DNA of 64,000 bases from Pseudoalteromonas sp. MMG010 (GTDB lineage Bacteria; Pseudomonadota; Gammaproteobacteria; Enterobacterales; Alteromonadaceae): assembly GCF_018100905.1 (NCBI RefSeq), contig NZ_JAGJEG010000003.1, positions 1-64,000 on the forward strand. The letters are read 5' to 3'. A program made the translations under genes and the position numbers. Under the pieces are notes generated by a model. The model worked only from the letters and a program-made list of their open reading frames with translations, was not told the origin of the DNA and made no database searches. Below, in pieces: positions 1 to 10,785 of this stretch (position 1 is the first letter of the stretch; every line of letters begins with the position of its first letter).

Positions 1-154
1 AAAATTTGTCTTAATCACTAAAAACCAAAGACAAAACCAATGCTCACAAAGAGAAGCAAATGAGAGTGAATGAGAAGTGAAAAGACATAAAAATAATGGC
101 TTAGTCACTCAATCACTAAATCACTTCTCTAAAGCGCAGCGCCTCTTTGTGAAT
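1..154. repeat. Foldback repeat, copy 1
   Basis: First unit of a tandem repeat. It contains nested inverted arms: TCACAAAGAG at 44-53 pairs with CTCTTTGTGA at 143-152, and GAGAAGTGA at 72-80 pairs with TCACTTCTC at 121-129. The two pairs are nested, so the unit can fold into one long imperfect hairpin. It lies upstream of pabA and has no coding potential that I can see. The left end may continue outside the window. Confidence 0.8.
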
Positions 155-320
155 AAATGTCTTAATTACTAAAACCAAAGACAAAAGCCATTGCTCACAA
201 AGAGAAGAAAATGAGAGTAAATGAGAAGTGAAAAGACATTAAAAATAATGGCTTAGTCAATCAGTCACTAAATCACTACTCTAAAGCGCAGCGTCTCCAA
301 AGCGTAGCGCCTCTTTGTGC
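155..320. repeat. Foldback repeat, copy 2
   Basis: Second unit, collinear with copy 1 over nearly its whole length with scattered substitutions and a short extra segment near 285-305, where the AAAGCGCAGCG / AAAGCGTAGCG motif is duplicated. The outer and inner arms are both kept. The head-to-tail arrangement with copy 1 suggests local duplication. Confidence 0.8.
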
Positions 321-378
321 AAATTTGTCTTAGTGACTTAAAACCAAAAACATTGCTCACACAGAGAAGAAAATGAGG
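321..378. repeat. Foldback repeat, truncated copy 3
   Basis: Matches only the left third of the unit (the start, the TTGCTCACACAGAGAAG arm and the AAATGAG motif) and then diverges. It is a partial third copy and marks the right end of the tandem array. Confidence 0.7.
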
Positions 379-577
379 TGGAAAAAAGCAATCACGATTT
401 TAAATTCAGTTTTCTAGTCGCAAATTCTGGTGAAAATATTGAGTCTTCAATTTTGTAAGTTTGACGTTTATAAAAGGTTGAGGCTACTAAACCTTTCTGT
501 TTTATCGAATATTTTATCTGTATACTATAAGCCTACTCGATAGCTTTCTTTTGCCCTTATTATTTGAGTGTTTATTC
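379..577 (+). other. pabA upstream region
   Basis: About 200 bases between the repeat array and pabA. I see no gene. A possible -10 hexamer TATACT lies at 521-526, about 50 bases before the pabA start, but the -35 is poor, so the promoter is only a suggestion. Confidence 0.4.
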
Positions 578-1159
578 ATGCTGTTAATGATCGACAATTA
601 CGATTCTTTTACTTATAACTTAGTTCAGTATTTTCAGCGGTTAGATCAAGATGTATTAGTAAAACGCAATGATGAAATTTCGATTGCAGATATAAAACAG
701 CTTAAACCTGATCACATTGTTATTTCTCCAGGGCCATGCAGCCCTAATGAGGCGGGTATTTCACTTGATGTAGTTGATAAACTAAAAGGAAGTTACCCTA
801 TTTTAGGTATTTGTTTAGGGCATCAAACAATTGCACAAGCCTTAGGTGCCAATATTATACATGCAGCTAACGTTATGCATGGTAAAACCTCTGCTATTTC
901 TCATAATGGTGAGGGCGTCTTTAACAACTTACCTAACCCTTTGACTGTTTGCCGTTATCATTCCTTAATTGTTGAAAAACTTACTTTACCCAAAGAGGTA
1001 CAGGTTACTGCTTGGACTGAAAATAAACTGGGTGTCGAGAGTGAAATTATGGGTATACTACATCAAGATTTGGCACTAGAAGGGGTGCAATTTCATCCTG
1101 AAGCAATATTAACTGAGTTTGGTTTAGAATTGCTTGATAACTTTGTTAGCCGCTTTTAG
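578..1159 (+). CDS. pabA: Aminodeoxychorismate synthase glutaminase subunit PabA (anthranilate synthase component II type)
   Basis: Class I glutamine amidotransferase that supplies ammonia to PabB to make 4-amino-4-deoxychorismate for folate; in some bacteria the same subunit also serves TrpE. The 193-residue protein begins [15 protein letters not shown], which lines up with the E. coli PabA start, so I chose the ATG at 578 over an upstream TTG at 551. The nucleophile Cys is about residue 79 in GICLGHQ, and the His-Glu pair is in FHPEAIL near the C-terminus. Motifs VKRND and VMHGKTS are closer to PabA than to TrpG. It is followed 40 bases later by an HDOD gene and then argD; E. coli also keeps pabA near argD. 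No pabB or trp genes are in the window. Confidence 0.93.
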   Translation: MLLMIDNYDSFTYNLVQYFQRLDQDVLVKRNDEISIADIKQLKPDHIVISPGPCSPNEAGISLDVVDKLKGSYPILGICLGHQTIAQALGANIIHAANVMHGKTSAISHNGEGVFNNLPNPLTVCRYHSLIVEKLTLPKEVQVTAWTENKLGVESEIMGILHQDLALEGVQFHPEAILTEFGLELLDNFVSRF

Positions 1160-1199
1160 ACTGTTGTTAGTTGTAGAGTAATTATCTCATAGGGTAAAA

Positions 1200-2357
1200 A
1201 TGTCGGATTTGGTGCAAAAACAAAAAGTACGCACGTTTGAACAGCGAGCGCATGATCTACTGCTAGGCCATAGCTTTGCACACAAACAAATGGGTTTTAT
1301 CCATACTTTAGATATTGATTATGGCCAGCCTATGAAGCAGCGAACCTTATTAGAGGTTGAAATTGCCGCTCTTAATAAGCGTCAGCAATCGAGTACTGCC
1401 CACCATAAGTTTCGTGCACAAGCGAGTCAGCAATTACATGGTGTAATTGAATCAGCGATTGCAAAGCAATTAAATGATATAGATAAAGTAATAAAAGATA
1501 CAATTGGAATCGAAGAAACGGTGGCTGCTTTATTCGATCTTCTAGCTGTTAAATCTGCTTCAGTAGGGCGTTTAGAGCCTTTGGTTAATAACCTAACTTG
1601 GTTGGGAAGGGATTTAGTTACTTTAGTTAATACGCCTTACTACCGTAAACAATTAAGTGCCCAGACGTCTGTGAAGGTTGATTCACCTAAATTAGCACTT
1701 CGATACATTGGGTTAGATAACTTACAGTTGGTGGTGCCAACCTTTGCTGTACGCCATTGGATGCCTCATAGCACAGAACCTTTTTCATTACTTAAACGCC
1801 GCTTACGCGATAACTCGATGGCTTGTGCCATTGCAGCGCAAAAAATTGCCCAGTTTAAAGGCGTTAATGAAAACCATGCTTTTACACTGGGGATGTTGTT
1901 AGATGTGGGTAAAATTGCTTTGGTGCGTTTATATTTAAAAACATTTGAAGCCGTTTGGCAAAGGCAAGTTCAGTTAGCGCGTAATGAAAGAAAAAAGAAT
2001 TTACATACAGCGTTATTAGAACTTAAACCGGACCCTTTATTTTTAACTACCTTGTTGAATGAAAGATCCACAAAGCTCACTGCAAAAGTTATCGAAAAGA
2101 TGCAGTTAAAGTTCTTACCTTTCAATAGTGTATTATCACAATTAACAGAGGGTGTTGCAAAAGGTGAGACGCTATTGCCTTTGACTGAAGTTATACAAAA
2201 AGCTCAATGTTATTCTCAATTTATTAGCCTAAAAGAACATCAGTTAATTGAATCTGACGAGGCTATTACGTGGTTCTCATACTATAACTTTAAAAACGAT
2301 GAGCTAAGGCTTTTAGAATCGGTTAACTTTAGCAATTTAGCGATTAAGATAGATTGA
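1200..2357 (+). CDS. HDOD domain protein
   Basis: Protein of 385 residues. The middle and C-terminal part (about residues 100-330) resembles the HDOD output domain, a non-hydrolytic relative of HD phosphohydrolases found in bacterial signalling proteins. Supporting stretches are LGRDLVTLVNTPYY, the helix ending in LLKRRLRDNSMACAIAAQ, and AFTLGMLLDVGKIALVRLY, which matches the usual 'GLLHDIGKL' region with the catalytic HD replaced by LD. That loss is normal for HDOD proteins. No signal peptide or membrane segment is visible. It sits between pabA and argD, only 40 bases after pabA, so it may be co-transcribed. The specific role is unknown. Confidence 0.75.
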   Translation: MSDLVQKQKVRTFEQRAHDLLLGHSFAHKQMGFIHTLDIDYGQPMKQRTLLEVEIAALNKRQQSSTAHHKFRAQASQQLHGVIESAIAKQLNDIDKVIKDTIGIEETVAALFDLLAVKSASVGRLEPLVNNLTWLGRDLVTLVNTPYYRKQLSAQTSVKVDSPKLALRYIGLDNLQLVVPTFAVRHWMPHSTEPFSLLKRRLRDNSMACAIAAQKIAQFKGVNENHAFTLGMLLDVGKIALVRLYLKTFEAVWQRQVQLARNERKKNLHTALLELKPDPLFLTTLLNERSTKLTAKVIEKMQLKFLPFNSVLSQLTEGVAKGETLLPLTEVIQKAQCYSQFISLKEHQLIESDEAITWFSYYNFKNDELRLLESVNFSNLAIKID

Positions 2358-4052
<1,695 letters not shown>

Positions 4053-4065
4053 CAACAAACTATTT

Positions 4066-4092
4066 TATAGGGTGAGTATAACTTGCCCTATA
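4066..4092 (+). other. Intercistronic hairpin between argD and astA
   Basis: Inverted repeat: TATAGGG (4066-4072) pairs with CCCTATA (4086-4092) and AGT with ACT, with two G-U wobbles between in RNA, around the loop ATA. No U-run follows, so it is not a classic terminator. It may set processing or stability differences between argD and the ast genes. Confidence 0.5.
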
Positions 4093-4132
4093 CACCTTAA
4101 TTATCGTTCACTACAAAGGAGCAAGCTGACTC

Positions 4133-5149
4133 ATGATGGTTTTACGTCCTATACAGCAAAATGATTATTCGGCTTTAGTTAATATCGCCCATGAATCAGG
4201 ACACGGCTTTACTTCTTTACCAAATAATGAAGCGCTACTACAAAAAAAAATCGATCTTTCAATTGAGTCTTTTTCTAAGCAAACTAGCCAGCCAAATGAT
4301 GAAGGCTACTTGTTTGTTTTGGAAGATACTGAAACTGGCGAAGTGGTAGGTACATCTGCCATTGAAGCTGCCGTTGGTTTAAGTGACGCTTTTTACCATT
4401 ATCATTTAAGTAAAGTTATTCATTCATCTCGAGCATTAAATGTATATAAAGCAGTTGATATATTAACGCTGTGTAATGATTACACAGGGGCTACTGAGTT
4501 ATGTACTTTATTTTTAAAAGATGATTATCGTAAAAACTGTAATGGGAAGTTGTTATCTAAAGCCCGCTTTATGTTTATCAATCAGCATAAACAGCGCTTT
4601 GCAGAAACCGTTATTGCTGAAATGCGTGGTGTATCTGATGAAAATGGTGATAGCCCATTTTGGCAGTGGTTAGAAGAACACTTTTTTTCTATGGATTTTC
4701 CTACGGCAGATTATTTAACAGGTATCGGGCAAAAAGAATTTATTGCCGAGCTTATGCCTAAATATCCGATCTACGTAAATTTATTAAGCAAAAGTGCCCA
4801 GGCTGTTATTGGTGAGGTGCACAGCAATACACGTCCAGCGATTGAGTTATTAAAAAGTGAAGGTTTCACCTTTAACGGCTATGTTGATATTTTTGATGCC
4901 GGGCCGACTGTTGAGGCGAAGGTTGATAATATTGCCACGATTCGTAACTCAAAAAAATTCATCGTTGAGATTGGCGAAAACAGCGGCAACACCATGGTGT
5001 TACTTGCAAACGATAAATTAACTGACTTTAGAGCAACAGTCTCTGCCTTAGCTTTCGACGAGAAAGCTAAAACCTTAGTGTTGTCACAGCAACTCGCTGA
5101 TGCTTTGTTATTACAAGCTGGCGATACACTCAGTGCTACAATTATTTAA
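4133..5149 (+). CDS. astA: Arginine N-succinyltransferase AstA
   Basis: First enzyme of the arginine succinyltransferase (AST) pathway: succinyl-CoA plus L-arginine gives N2-succinylarginine. The 338-residue protein aligns along its whole length with E. coli AstA from memory, including MMVLRPIQQND at the start, TSLPNNEALL, FVLEDTETGEVVG, SELCTLFL, NGKLLSKARFMF, AEMRGV, SPFWQWLEEHFFSMDF, GQKEFIAELMPKYPIY and EGFTFNGYVDIFDAGPT. The start at 4133 has a good ribosome binding site (AAAGGAG) and gives the MMV start known from E. coli. astD follows after 16 bases, so the two are an operon. astB and astE are not in the window. Confidence 0.95.
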   Translation: MMVLRPIQQNDYSALVNIAHESGHGFTSLPNNEALLQKKIDLSIESFSKQTSQPNDEGYLFVLEDTETGEVVGTSAIEAAVGLSDAFYHYHLSKVIHSSRALNVYKAVDILTLCNDYTGATELCTLFLKDDYRKNCNGKLLSKARFMFINQHKQRFAETVIAEMRGVSDENGDSPFWQWLEEHFFSMDFPTADYLTGIGQKEFIAELMPKYPIYVNLLSKSAQAVIGEVHSNTRPAIELLKSEGFTFNGYVDIFDAGPTVEAKVDNIATIRNSKKFIVEIGENSGNTMVLLANDKLTDFRATVSALAFDEKAKTLVLSQQLADALLLQAGDTLSATII

Positions 5150-5165
5150 TTAGGAGCAAAGTATA

Positions 5166-6635
5166 ATGACTCATCCTGCACAATTTATTAATGGCCAATG
5201 GTCGCAAGGTCAAGGCGCATCGTTTAACTCTGTAAATCCAGCGAATAACGAAATTATTTATCAAGCCAATTCAGCGACAGCTAGCCAGGTTGACAGCGCA
5301 GTAAACGCTGCACGTGAAGCATTTTATACTTGGGCTGACAAAACATTTTCAGAGCGTTTAGCGATTGTTAAAACGTTTGCCCTGACTTTAAAAGAACACA
5401 GTGAAGAACTTGCAGTAGCGATTGCAAAAGAAACAGGTAAGCCACTTTGGGAAACTCGTACTGAAGCTGGCGCCATGGTAGGTAAAATCGCTATTTCTGA
5501 AAAAGCATTTTTAGAGCGTACGGGTGATGTAGAAAATGCAATGCCATTAGGGCGTGCAATGATACGACACAAACCTCATGGGGTTGTTGCTGTATTTGGA
5601 CCTTATAACTTTCCAGGTCACTTACCTAATGGGCATATTGTTCCAGCATTGTTAGCTGGGAATACGGTTGTATTTAAACCTTCAGAATTAACACCTGGAG
5701 TTGCCGAACTAACACTTAAATTATGGCAGCAAGCTGGGTTACCAGCAGGGGTAATAAACTTAGTGCAAGGTGAGGTAGAAACAGGTAAAGCGCTGGCGTC
5801 TCATACCGGTATTGATGGCTTGTTTTTTACCGGCTCTTCTCGTACTGGTCATATTTTACATGAGCAATTTGCTGGCCAACCGGGCAAAATATTAGCTTTA
5901 GAAATGGGGGGGAATAACCCACTCATTATTACCGATGTAGAAGATAAAAAAGCGGCCATTCATGACATCATTCAATCAGCTTTTATCTCTAGTGGTCAAC
6001 GTTGTACATGTGCTCGTAAATTGTTTTTACCTAGTGGTGAACAAGGTGATGCGATTTTAGCTGGTTTAATTAAGGCGACCAAAGCGATCAAAGTAGGTAA
6101 CTATGATGATGAAGAGCAGCCATTTATGGGGTCTATGATCTCTAATGCCGCTGCGGCAGGAATGGCGAAAGCGCAGCAGCAATTAGCTGCTTTAGGGGGA
6201 GAAGTATTAGTTGAATTAGTTCACACTGAAAATACCGGCTTTGTGACACCTGGGATTATTGAGTGTACTAACATTACCGACTTCCCTGATGAAGAGCATT
6301 TTGGGCCATTACTTAAAGTATTTCGTTTTGAAAACTTTGATGATGCGATTGCTAAAGCGAATGACACTAGCTTTGGCTTATCAGCAGGCTTATTAAGCGA
6401 TAACGAAGATGATTACACTCATTTCTTACGTCGTATACGTGCTGGTATCGTAAATTGGAACCGCCCAATTACCGGTGCATCAAGTGCTGCTCCATTTGGT
6501 GGTATTGGTGCTTCGGGTAACCATAGAGCAAGTGCTTATTATGCTGCTGACTATTGTGCTTACCCAGTTGCGTCGGTTGAACTTGAAAAGGTCGCGATGC
6601 CTGCCACGCTAAGCCCTGGTTTATCGATTGATTAA
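5166..6635 (+). CDS. astD: N-succinylglutamate 5-semialdehyde dehydrogenase AstD
   Basis: NAD-dependent aldehyde dehydrogenase of the AST pathway that oxidises succinylglutamic semialdehyde to succinylglutamate. Length 489 residues, normal for AstD. Visible hallmarks are [31 protein letters not shown], the general-base Glu in [10 protein letters not shown], the catalytic Cys at about residue 280 in GQRCTCAR, and [12 protein letters not shown] near the end. The ribosome binding site TAGGAG lies just before the start. It ends in front of a strong terminator at 6677-6699, which closes the argD-astA-astD group. Confidence 0.95.
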   Translation: MTHPAQFINGQWSQGQGASFNSVNPANNEIIYQANSATASQVDSAVNAAREAFYTWADKTFSERLAIVKTFALTLKEHSEELAVAIAKETGKPLWETRTEAGAMVGKIAISEKAFLERTGDVENAMPLGRAMIRHKPHGVVAVFGPYNFPGHLPNGHIVPALLAGNTVVFKPSELTPGVAELTLKLWQQAGLPAGVINLVQGEVETGKALASHTGIDGLFFTGSSRTGHILHEQFAGQPGKILALEMGGNNPLIITDVEDKKAAIHDIIQSAFISSGQRCTCARKLFLPSGEQGDAILAGLIKATKAIKVGNYDDEEQPFMGSMISNAAAAGMAKAQQQLAALGGEVLVELVHTENTGFVTPGIIECTNITDFPDEEHFGPLLKVFRFENFDDAIAKANDTSFGLSAGLLSDNEDDYTHFLRRIRAGIVNWNRPITGASSAAPFGGIGASGNHRASAYYAADYCAYPVASVELEKVAMPATLSPGLSID

Positions 6636-6676
6636 GCTTTATAAATAAGCATGTAGTGTGGTTTTATATCGTTAAT

Positions 6677-6699
6677 AAAGCGGCTTTTGCCGCTTTTTT
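6677..6699 (+). terminator. Rho-independent terminator after astD
   Basis: Perfect 8-base stem AAAGCGGC / GCCGCTTT around a TTTT loop, continuing into further T residues. It lies 42 bases past the astD stop. Confidence 0.9.
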
Positions 6700-6780
6700 A
6701 GTATAACCTTTTTGTTATCCTAGTAATTAGGATGGCTTTCTGCTTAAATTGAATCAAATAATCCAGTAGAGAGAAAAATA

Positions 6781-7122
6781 ATGGTGTTAGATAGGCAGGG
6801 TTACGACGATTTAATTATGTACCTAACTCAACACTTAGCCTTATTTGAAAAGCCGGGAGAGATAAAGGCTAACGCGCCAACTGTCATGGAATTAATTGAA
6901 GATGTAATTGCTGAAAATGTAATGCGCCTTTGTCAGCAGCACACAGAGCTGAATACCGAAGAGCGTGCTCTGATAGTGCGTGAGGTAGATGGTATAGTAT
7001 ATGATTTACAAGAAGTGCTTAGTAGTATTATATCGCAGCCGGTGACTGTTGAGCAGCATGCTTTCATAGATGAATTTGCAGGGTTAGTAAAAAACTTGTT
7101 TGATAGTGCGTTAGCGCATTAA
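6781..7122 (+). CDS. DUF3802-like conserved hypothetical protein
   Basis: Small 113-residue protein, mostly helical by appearance, acidic, with no signal peptide, membrane segment or catalytic motif that I can name. The N-terminus MVLDRQGYDDLIMYLTQHL and the motif TVMELIEDVIAENVM resemble, from memory, the DUF3802 family of Shewanella, Vibrio and relatives; this assignment is tentative. It has its own leader after the astD terminator with an AGAGA ribosome binding site, and is followed by yhfA on the same strand. Function unknown. Confidence 0.8.
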   Translation: MVLDRQGYDDLIMYLTQHLALFEKPGEIKANAPTVMELIEDVIAENVMRLCQQHTELNTEERALIVREVDGIVYDLQEVLSSIISQPVTVEQHAFIDEFAGLVKNLFDSALAH

Positions 7123-7201
7123 ATTCCCCTTCTATACGTTATTAGTTAATAATCACATTAATAACGACTTAAATAATTAGTAATACGATTGAGATATAAC
7201 A

Positions 7202-7609
7202 ATGCAAGCAAATGTACAGTGGGTTGAAGGCGATACGTTTATTGGTCGCTCTGGTTCTAATCATAATGTTGTGTTTGATGCGGGTGCAAACAGTGCAGCG
7301 CCAAGCCCAATGGAAATGGTATTAATGTCGGTGGGCTGTTGTTCATCGGTCGATGTGGTGAGTATTTTAAAAAAATCTAAGCAAGAATTTAGCGATGTGC
7401 AAGTTAAGCTTAGTAGCGAACGAGCTGAATCAGCGCCACGCGTTTTTACAAAAATTAATTTACACTTTGTTGTAACGGGTAAAAATGTATCTGAAAAGCA
7501 CTTAGCAAGAGCGGTTTCTTTATCGGCAGAGAAGTATTGCTCAGTAGCTTTAATGCTTGATAAAACAGTAGAAATTACGCATAGCCATGAAGTTGTTTGT
7601 GAACAGTAA
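7202..7609 (+). CDS. yhfA: OsmC/Ohr family protein YhfA
   Basis: OsmC-like protein of 135 residues matching E. coli YhfA along its length: WVEGDTFIGRSGSNHN, the helix SPMEMVLMSVGCCSSVDVVSIL with the conserved Cys, TKINLHFVVTGK and SAEKYCSVALML with the second conserved Cys. OsmC/Ohr proteins commonly reduce organic peroxides with two Cys; the role of YhfA itself is not established. In E. coli the gene is next to crp and argD. Here the surroundings are similar, but no crp is in the window. It has its own leader of about 80 bases. Confidence 0.9.
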   Translation: MQANVQWVEGDTFIGRSGSNHNVVFDAGANSAAPSPMEMVLMSVGCCSSVDVVSILKKSKQEFSDVQVKLSSERAESAPRVFTKINLHFVVTGKNVSEKHLARAVSLSAEKYCSVALMLDKTVEITHSHEVVCEQ

Positions 7610-7702
7610 AAATAACACTTTTTCCATGAAGAAAATTCGTATAAAATCCGCGAACTTTAATTCTGCAGCTGCAGATTTCACTCAATTATAGGTTAGTTTA
7701 GT

Positions 7703-8515
7703 ATGAACAAACCCTTCGACAAAATTAAACTTCATGGCTTTAATAATTTAACAAAAAGTTTAAGCTTTAGTATTTACGATATTTGTTACGCTAAAACGGA
7801 ACAGCAACGTAAAGAATACATTGAGTATATCGATGAGCAGTATAGTGCAGATCGTCTAACGGATATTTTAGGTGAAGTGGTCGATATTATTGGTGCTAAT
7901 ATTTTAAGCGTTGCGCGCCAAGATTATGAACCTCAAGGTGCAAGTGTAACTATCTTAGTGTCAGAAGAGCCGGTAGAAGCACCGCAAACTTATGTTATCG
8001 ATGAAGCGCCAGGCCCGTTGCCAGAGTCAGTTGTGGCACACTTAGATAAAAGCCATATATGTGTTCATACCTACCCAGAAGCTCATCCTGATGATGGTAT
8101 TTGTACCTTTAGAGCAGATATTGAAGTATCGACCTGTGGTATTATTTCACCGCTTAAAGCACTTAACTTTTTAATTCATAGTTTAGAGTCTGATGTGGTT
8201 ACCATTGATTACCGAGTTCGTGGTTTTACTCGTGATGTAAATGGCGTTAAGCATTATATTGATCATGCGATAAACTCAATTCAAAATTACATGACTGAAG
8301 ATACTAAAGAGCTGTATCAAATGATGGATGTAAATGTTTACCAAGAAAACTTATTTCATACCAAAATGATGCTCAAAGAAACTGATCTTAATACGTACTT
8401 GTTTGGTTTATCTACTAAAGATTTAACAGATACTGAAGAAGATGAGATTCGCTCTAAATTGAATCGTGAAATTCAAGAAATTTTCTATGGTCGTAACTTA
8501 CCAGATACAGAGTAA
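7703..8515 (+). CDS. speD: S-adenosylmethionine decarboxylase proenzyme SpeD
   Basis: Pyruvoyl-dependent enzyme that makes decarboxylated S-adenosylmethionine, the aminopropyl donor for spermidine. The 270-residue protein matches the long E. coli-type Spe[43 protein letters not shown], and the self-cleavage site [14 protein letters not shown], where Lys116-Ser117 is the bond that is cut and Ser117 becomes the pyruvoyl group. The later motif [20 protein letters not shown] is also conserved. speE is not in the window. A hairpin at 8529-8550 follows. Confidence 0.96.
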   Translation: MNKPFDKIKLHGFNNLTKSLSFSIYDICYAKTEQQRKEYIEYIDEQYSADRLTDILGEVVDIIGANILSVARQDYEPQGASVTILVSEEPVEAPQTYVIDEAPGPLPESVVAHLDKSHICVHTYPEAHPDDGICTFRADIEVSTCGIISPLKALNFLIHSLESDVVTIDYRVRGFTRDVNGVKHYIDHAINSIQNYMTEDTKELYQMMDVNVYQENLFHTKMMLKETDLNTYLFGLSTKDLTDTEEDEIRSKLNREIQEIFYGRNLPDTE

Positions 8516-8528
8516 GCACTTAATACTA

Positions 8529-8550
8529 GAAGGGTGTTAAAACACCCTTC
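8529..8550. terminator. Hairpin terminator between convergent speD and M24 gene
   Basis: Perfect 10-base stem GAAGGGTGTT / AACACCCTTC around AA. The T-run after it is weak (ACCTTTC). It lies between convergent genes and may serve both strands. Confidence 0.6.
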
Positions 8551-8578
8551 AACCTTTCTACTGCTCCTAACAGCCATA

Positions 8579-9931
8579 TTACTTTATAAGTATGAGCTTT
8601 GTTTGACGAGAATTTAAATACCATACACCCGTGTTATCAAAAAACGCATCTTCTTCGAGCATAATTCTTATTTCTTTATTCCATGGCTTAATAAATACGG
8701 CATTATTTAACTCAATAGAGTACGCGGTATTTAAATGCAATGGGTAGTCACCATCGCCTGCAACACCTTGTTGAGAATCCCACATCCCCAATGTGGTACC
8801 AGCAGCATGGCCATGATAGCCCAAAGGGTGAGTGTAAATAGTTGGCTTTAACCCTTGAGCAATGGCTTTGCGTCGAGCCGCAGCAAGTACCTGATTTCCT
8901 GTTTTTCCGGCTTTAAACTCAGCGGTAAATATATCTTGTAGCTTATTCGCACTGTTAAAAGCGTTTACTAAATACGCGGGTGCCTGTGTTTCTTCCGGTT
9001 TTAAAATATAGGCGTGTTGCTGGGTGTCAGTGTTTAATCGTAAATAAGTGATACCAAAATCAACATGTAATAAATCACCGGCTCGAATCACTTTATCGTT
9101 GTAACCATTGGTAAAGCTTTGTTCATGATCAAATTGTTTATTGTCGGCTCGTTGTATGGCGACACTTGGATGAAACCATGTTTGCAATTTTAGTTGTCGA
9201 ATACGCTCTCTAAACCACCATACTAAGTCATCACTGGTGGTTTCACCGACGGTGATTGCTTTAGTAGAAAACCCTTCTGCAATAATTTCATGAGCAATAG
9301 CAACAATATTTTTATACATTTCGACTTCTGGCGCAATCCGTTGCTCTAACCAAGCAATCGCTAATGGTTCGCTTGATATGATCTTATTATGATATGGCTG
9401 TGGTAGGTTCGCTAAAAAGCGTTGCTGATCACCAACAGTGAGCCCATCAGCATGTGCCCAGTGGGTTGACGTGTTAAGGGCTATATTATCAGGTTGGTAT
9501 TTAGTAATTAATGCGTTTAACGCTTGCCATTGATTTGGCTCAGTGGTTTTATCCCAGCCTTTTTTAAAGCTGTTTCCTATTTTATAAGGGGCAATAGCCC
9601 ACGCATCTACTTTGTTATTTTTATTGCGTGCAAACATTAAAATAGTCGTGCGCCTAGCGGATAACCATGTTGCTGGGAGCATGGTTTTTACAATTGGGTC
9701 TTCGTTATATTCTCGACTAATTAAAATCCACATATCTATATTGTGTTCATTCATTAGCTTAGGCATAAGCGTTTTTATGCGTAAGTCGGTCATATTATCA
9801 ATAAATTGAGCTCGTTCTTTCATTGATAATATATCGATGGGGTTAGCGGCATTGCTAAAAGCTGTGAATAATAAAGCGATAAGGTAAGTGCAGTATAAAA
9901 AGCGTATTTTTATTAATTTTAATGTTTTCAT
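8579..9931 (-). CDS. Secreted M24-family metallopeptidase (Xaa-Pro aminopeptidase-like)
   Basis: Protein of 450 residues with an N-terminal signal peptide (Lys-rich start, hydrophobic core LYCTYLIALLFTAFSNA, likely cleavage after about residue 28), so probably periplasmic. The C-terminal half shows the creatinase/aminopeptidase pita-bread fold: LLHVDFGITYL with a metal-ligand Asp, THPLGYHGHAAGT with a ligand His, SIELNNAVF and MLEEDAFF with ligand Glu residues. The N-terminal half resembles the creatinase N domain. It is a stand-alone gene facing speD. Substrate unknown; dipeptides with Pro in second position are the family norm. Confidence 0.85.
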   Translation of the reverse strand: MKTLKLIKIRFLYCTYLIALLFTAFSNAANPIDILSMKERAQFIDNMTDLRIKTLMPKLMNEHNIDMWILISREYNEDPIVKTMLPATWLSARRTTILMFARNKNNKVDAWAIAPYKIGNSFKKGWDKTTEPNQWQALNALITKYQPDNIALNTSTHWAHADGLTVGDQQRFLANLPQPYHNKIISSEPLAIAWLEQRIAPEVEMYKNIVAIAHEIIAEGFSTKAITVGETTSDDLVWWFRERIRQLKLQTWFHPSVAIQRADNKQFDHEQSFTNGYNDKVIRAGDLLHVDFGITYLRLNTDTQQHAYILKPEETQAPAYLVNAFNSANKLQDIFTAEFKAGKTGNQVLAAARRKAIAQGLKPTIYTHPLGYHGHAAGTTLGMWDSQQGVAGDGDYPLHLNTAYSIELNNAVFIKPWNKEIRIMLEEDAFFDNTGVWYLNSRQTKLILIK

Positions 9932-10059
9932 AGGCCATGTTACAAAGATTGTTTTTTATAACATGGCATAAGTGGTGTAAAACAACAGCTATTTGAGACA
10001 AATAACTCATATTATCAACCAATGAAGCATAAACCGTTTTAAATTAGTTTCTCTGCTTT

Positions 10060-10764
10060 TTATTTACGGGGTGCCCCATAAATTTTTTCAGCATGATTAA
10101 ATAACACCCAAGATGTTAAAATATATTTATCATTAGAAATGGGTTTGTTACCTCTATGGGTGTGAGTAAAGTAACCTGGAGCAATGACCATTGTCCCTTT
10201 TTTTGGCGCTATTTTCCTTTTTTGGTAATAAAATTCAGTTTCGCCACCTTCTTCAACATCATTTAAATAAAACATAAATAATAAGACTCTGTGTAATGCT
10301 TCATTGTGCTGTGGTTGCGGGTAAACCTCACTGTGCCAGTATGGATAACCCCCTTTATTTATATCGTATTTTTGTGCTTGTATATTGCCTAAGCGGAAAA
10401 TTTGTTGCACTAAAACTGGCAACTGAGGCTTACCTATTTCGGTATAATTTTGCGCTGTTAAATCGGTAGGCTTGCCTGTTTTAGGATGATAAACCTTAAG
10501 GCCAAATGCACCAATTAACATAAAAATATTCTCTTCAATATATTTAAGTATATGCGCAGCAGCCACCTGTTGAATATGCTTTAGTTGTTTTGCATATTCA
10601 GGGTAATTATTTAAATGTAAGTCATGGCTATCTTTTTTATTTAAATCAACACCACCAGAGGTGATACCTTGTTTTAGGTGGGGGCTTTGTGAAAACATAG
10701 TGATAAAACTATCGCAAAATTCATTACTTAATGCATTATCGTAAGTGCGTATAAAGTCCGTCAT
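10060..10764 (-). CDS. 2OG-Fe(II) oxygenase, prolyl 4-hydroxylase-like
   Basis: Protein of 234 residues resembling the prolyl-4-hydroxylase alpha-subunit class of 2-oxoglutarate/Fe(II) oxygenases. The iron site would be His144-x-Glu146 in PYWHSEVYPQ with a distal His at about 203 in FTHTHRG, followed by a basic 2OG-binding residue (Lys213). The usual first motif is HxD; here it is HxE, which is uncommon. LLFMFYLNDVEEGGETEF and PKKGTMVIAPGYF are typical of the family. No signal peptide. It is transcribed away from the galactoside island and from the thioesterase remnant, starting only 21 bases from the latter. Substrate unknown. Confidence 0.8.
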   Translation of the reverse strand: MTDFIRTYDNALSNEFCDSFITMFSQSPHLKQGITSGGVDLNKKDSHDLHLNNYPEYAKQLKHIQQVAAAHILKYIEENIFMLIGAFGLKVYHPKTGKPTDLTAQNYTEIGKPQLPVLVQQIFRLGNIQAQKYDINKGGYPYWHSEVYPQPQHNEALHRVLLFMFYLNDVEEGGETEFYYQKRKIAPKKGTMVIAPGYFTHTHRGNKPISNDKYILTSWVLFNHAEKIYGAPRK

Positions 10765-10785
10765 GGATTACCTATTGGAATTATT

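Noticed and set aside
1-378. Tandem repeats at the left edge considered as a CRISPR array
   Set aside because: Units are about 155-165 bases and collinear throughout, with no short repeats separated by unique spacers and no cas genes.
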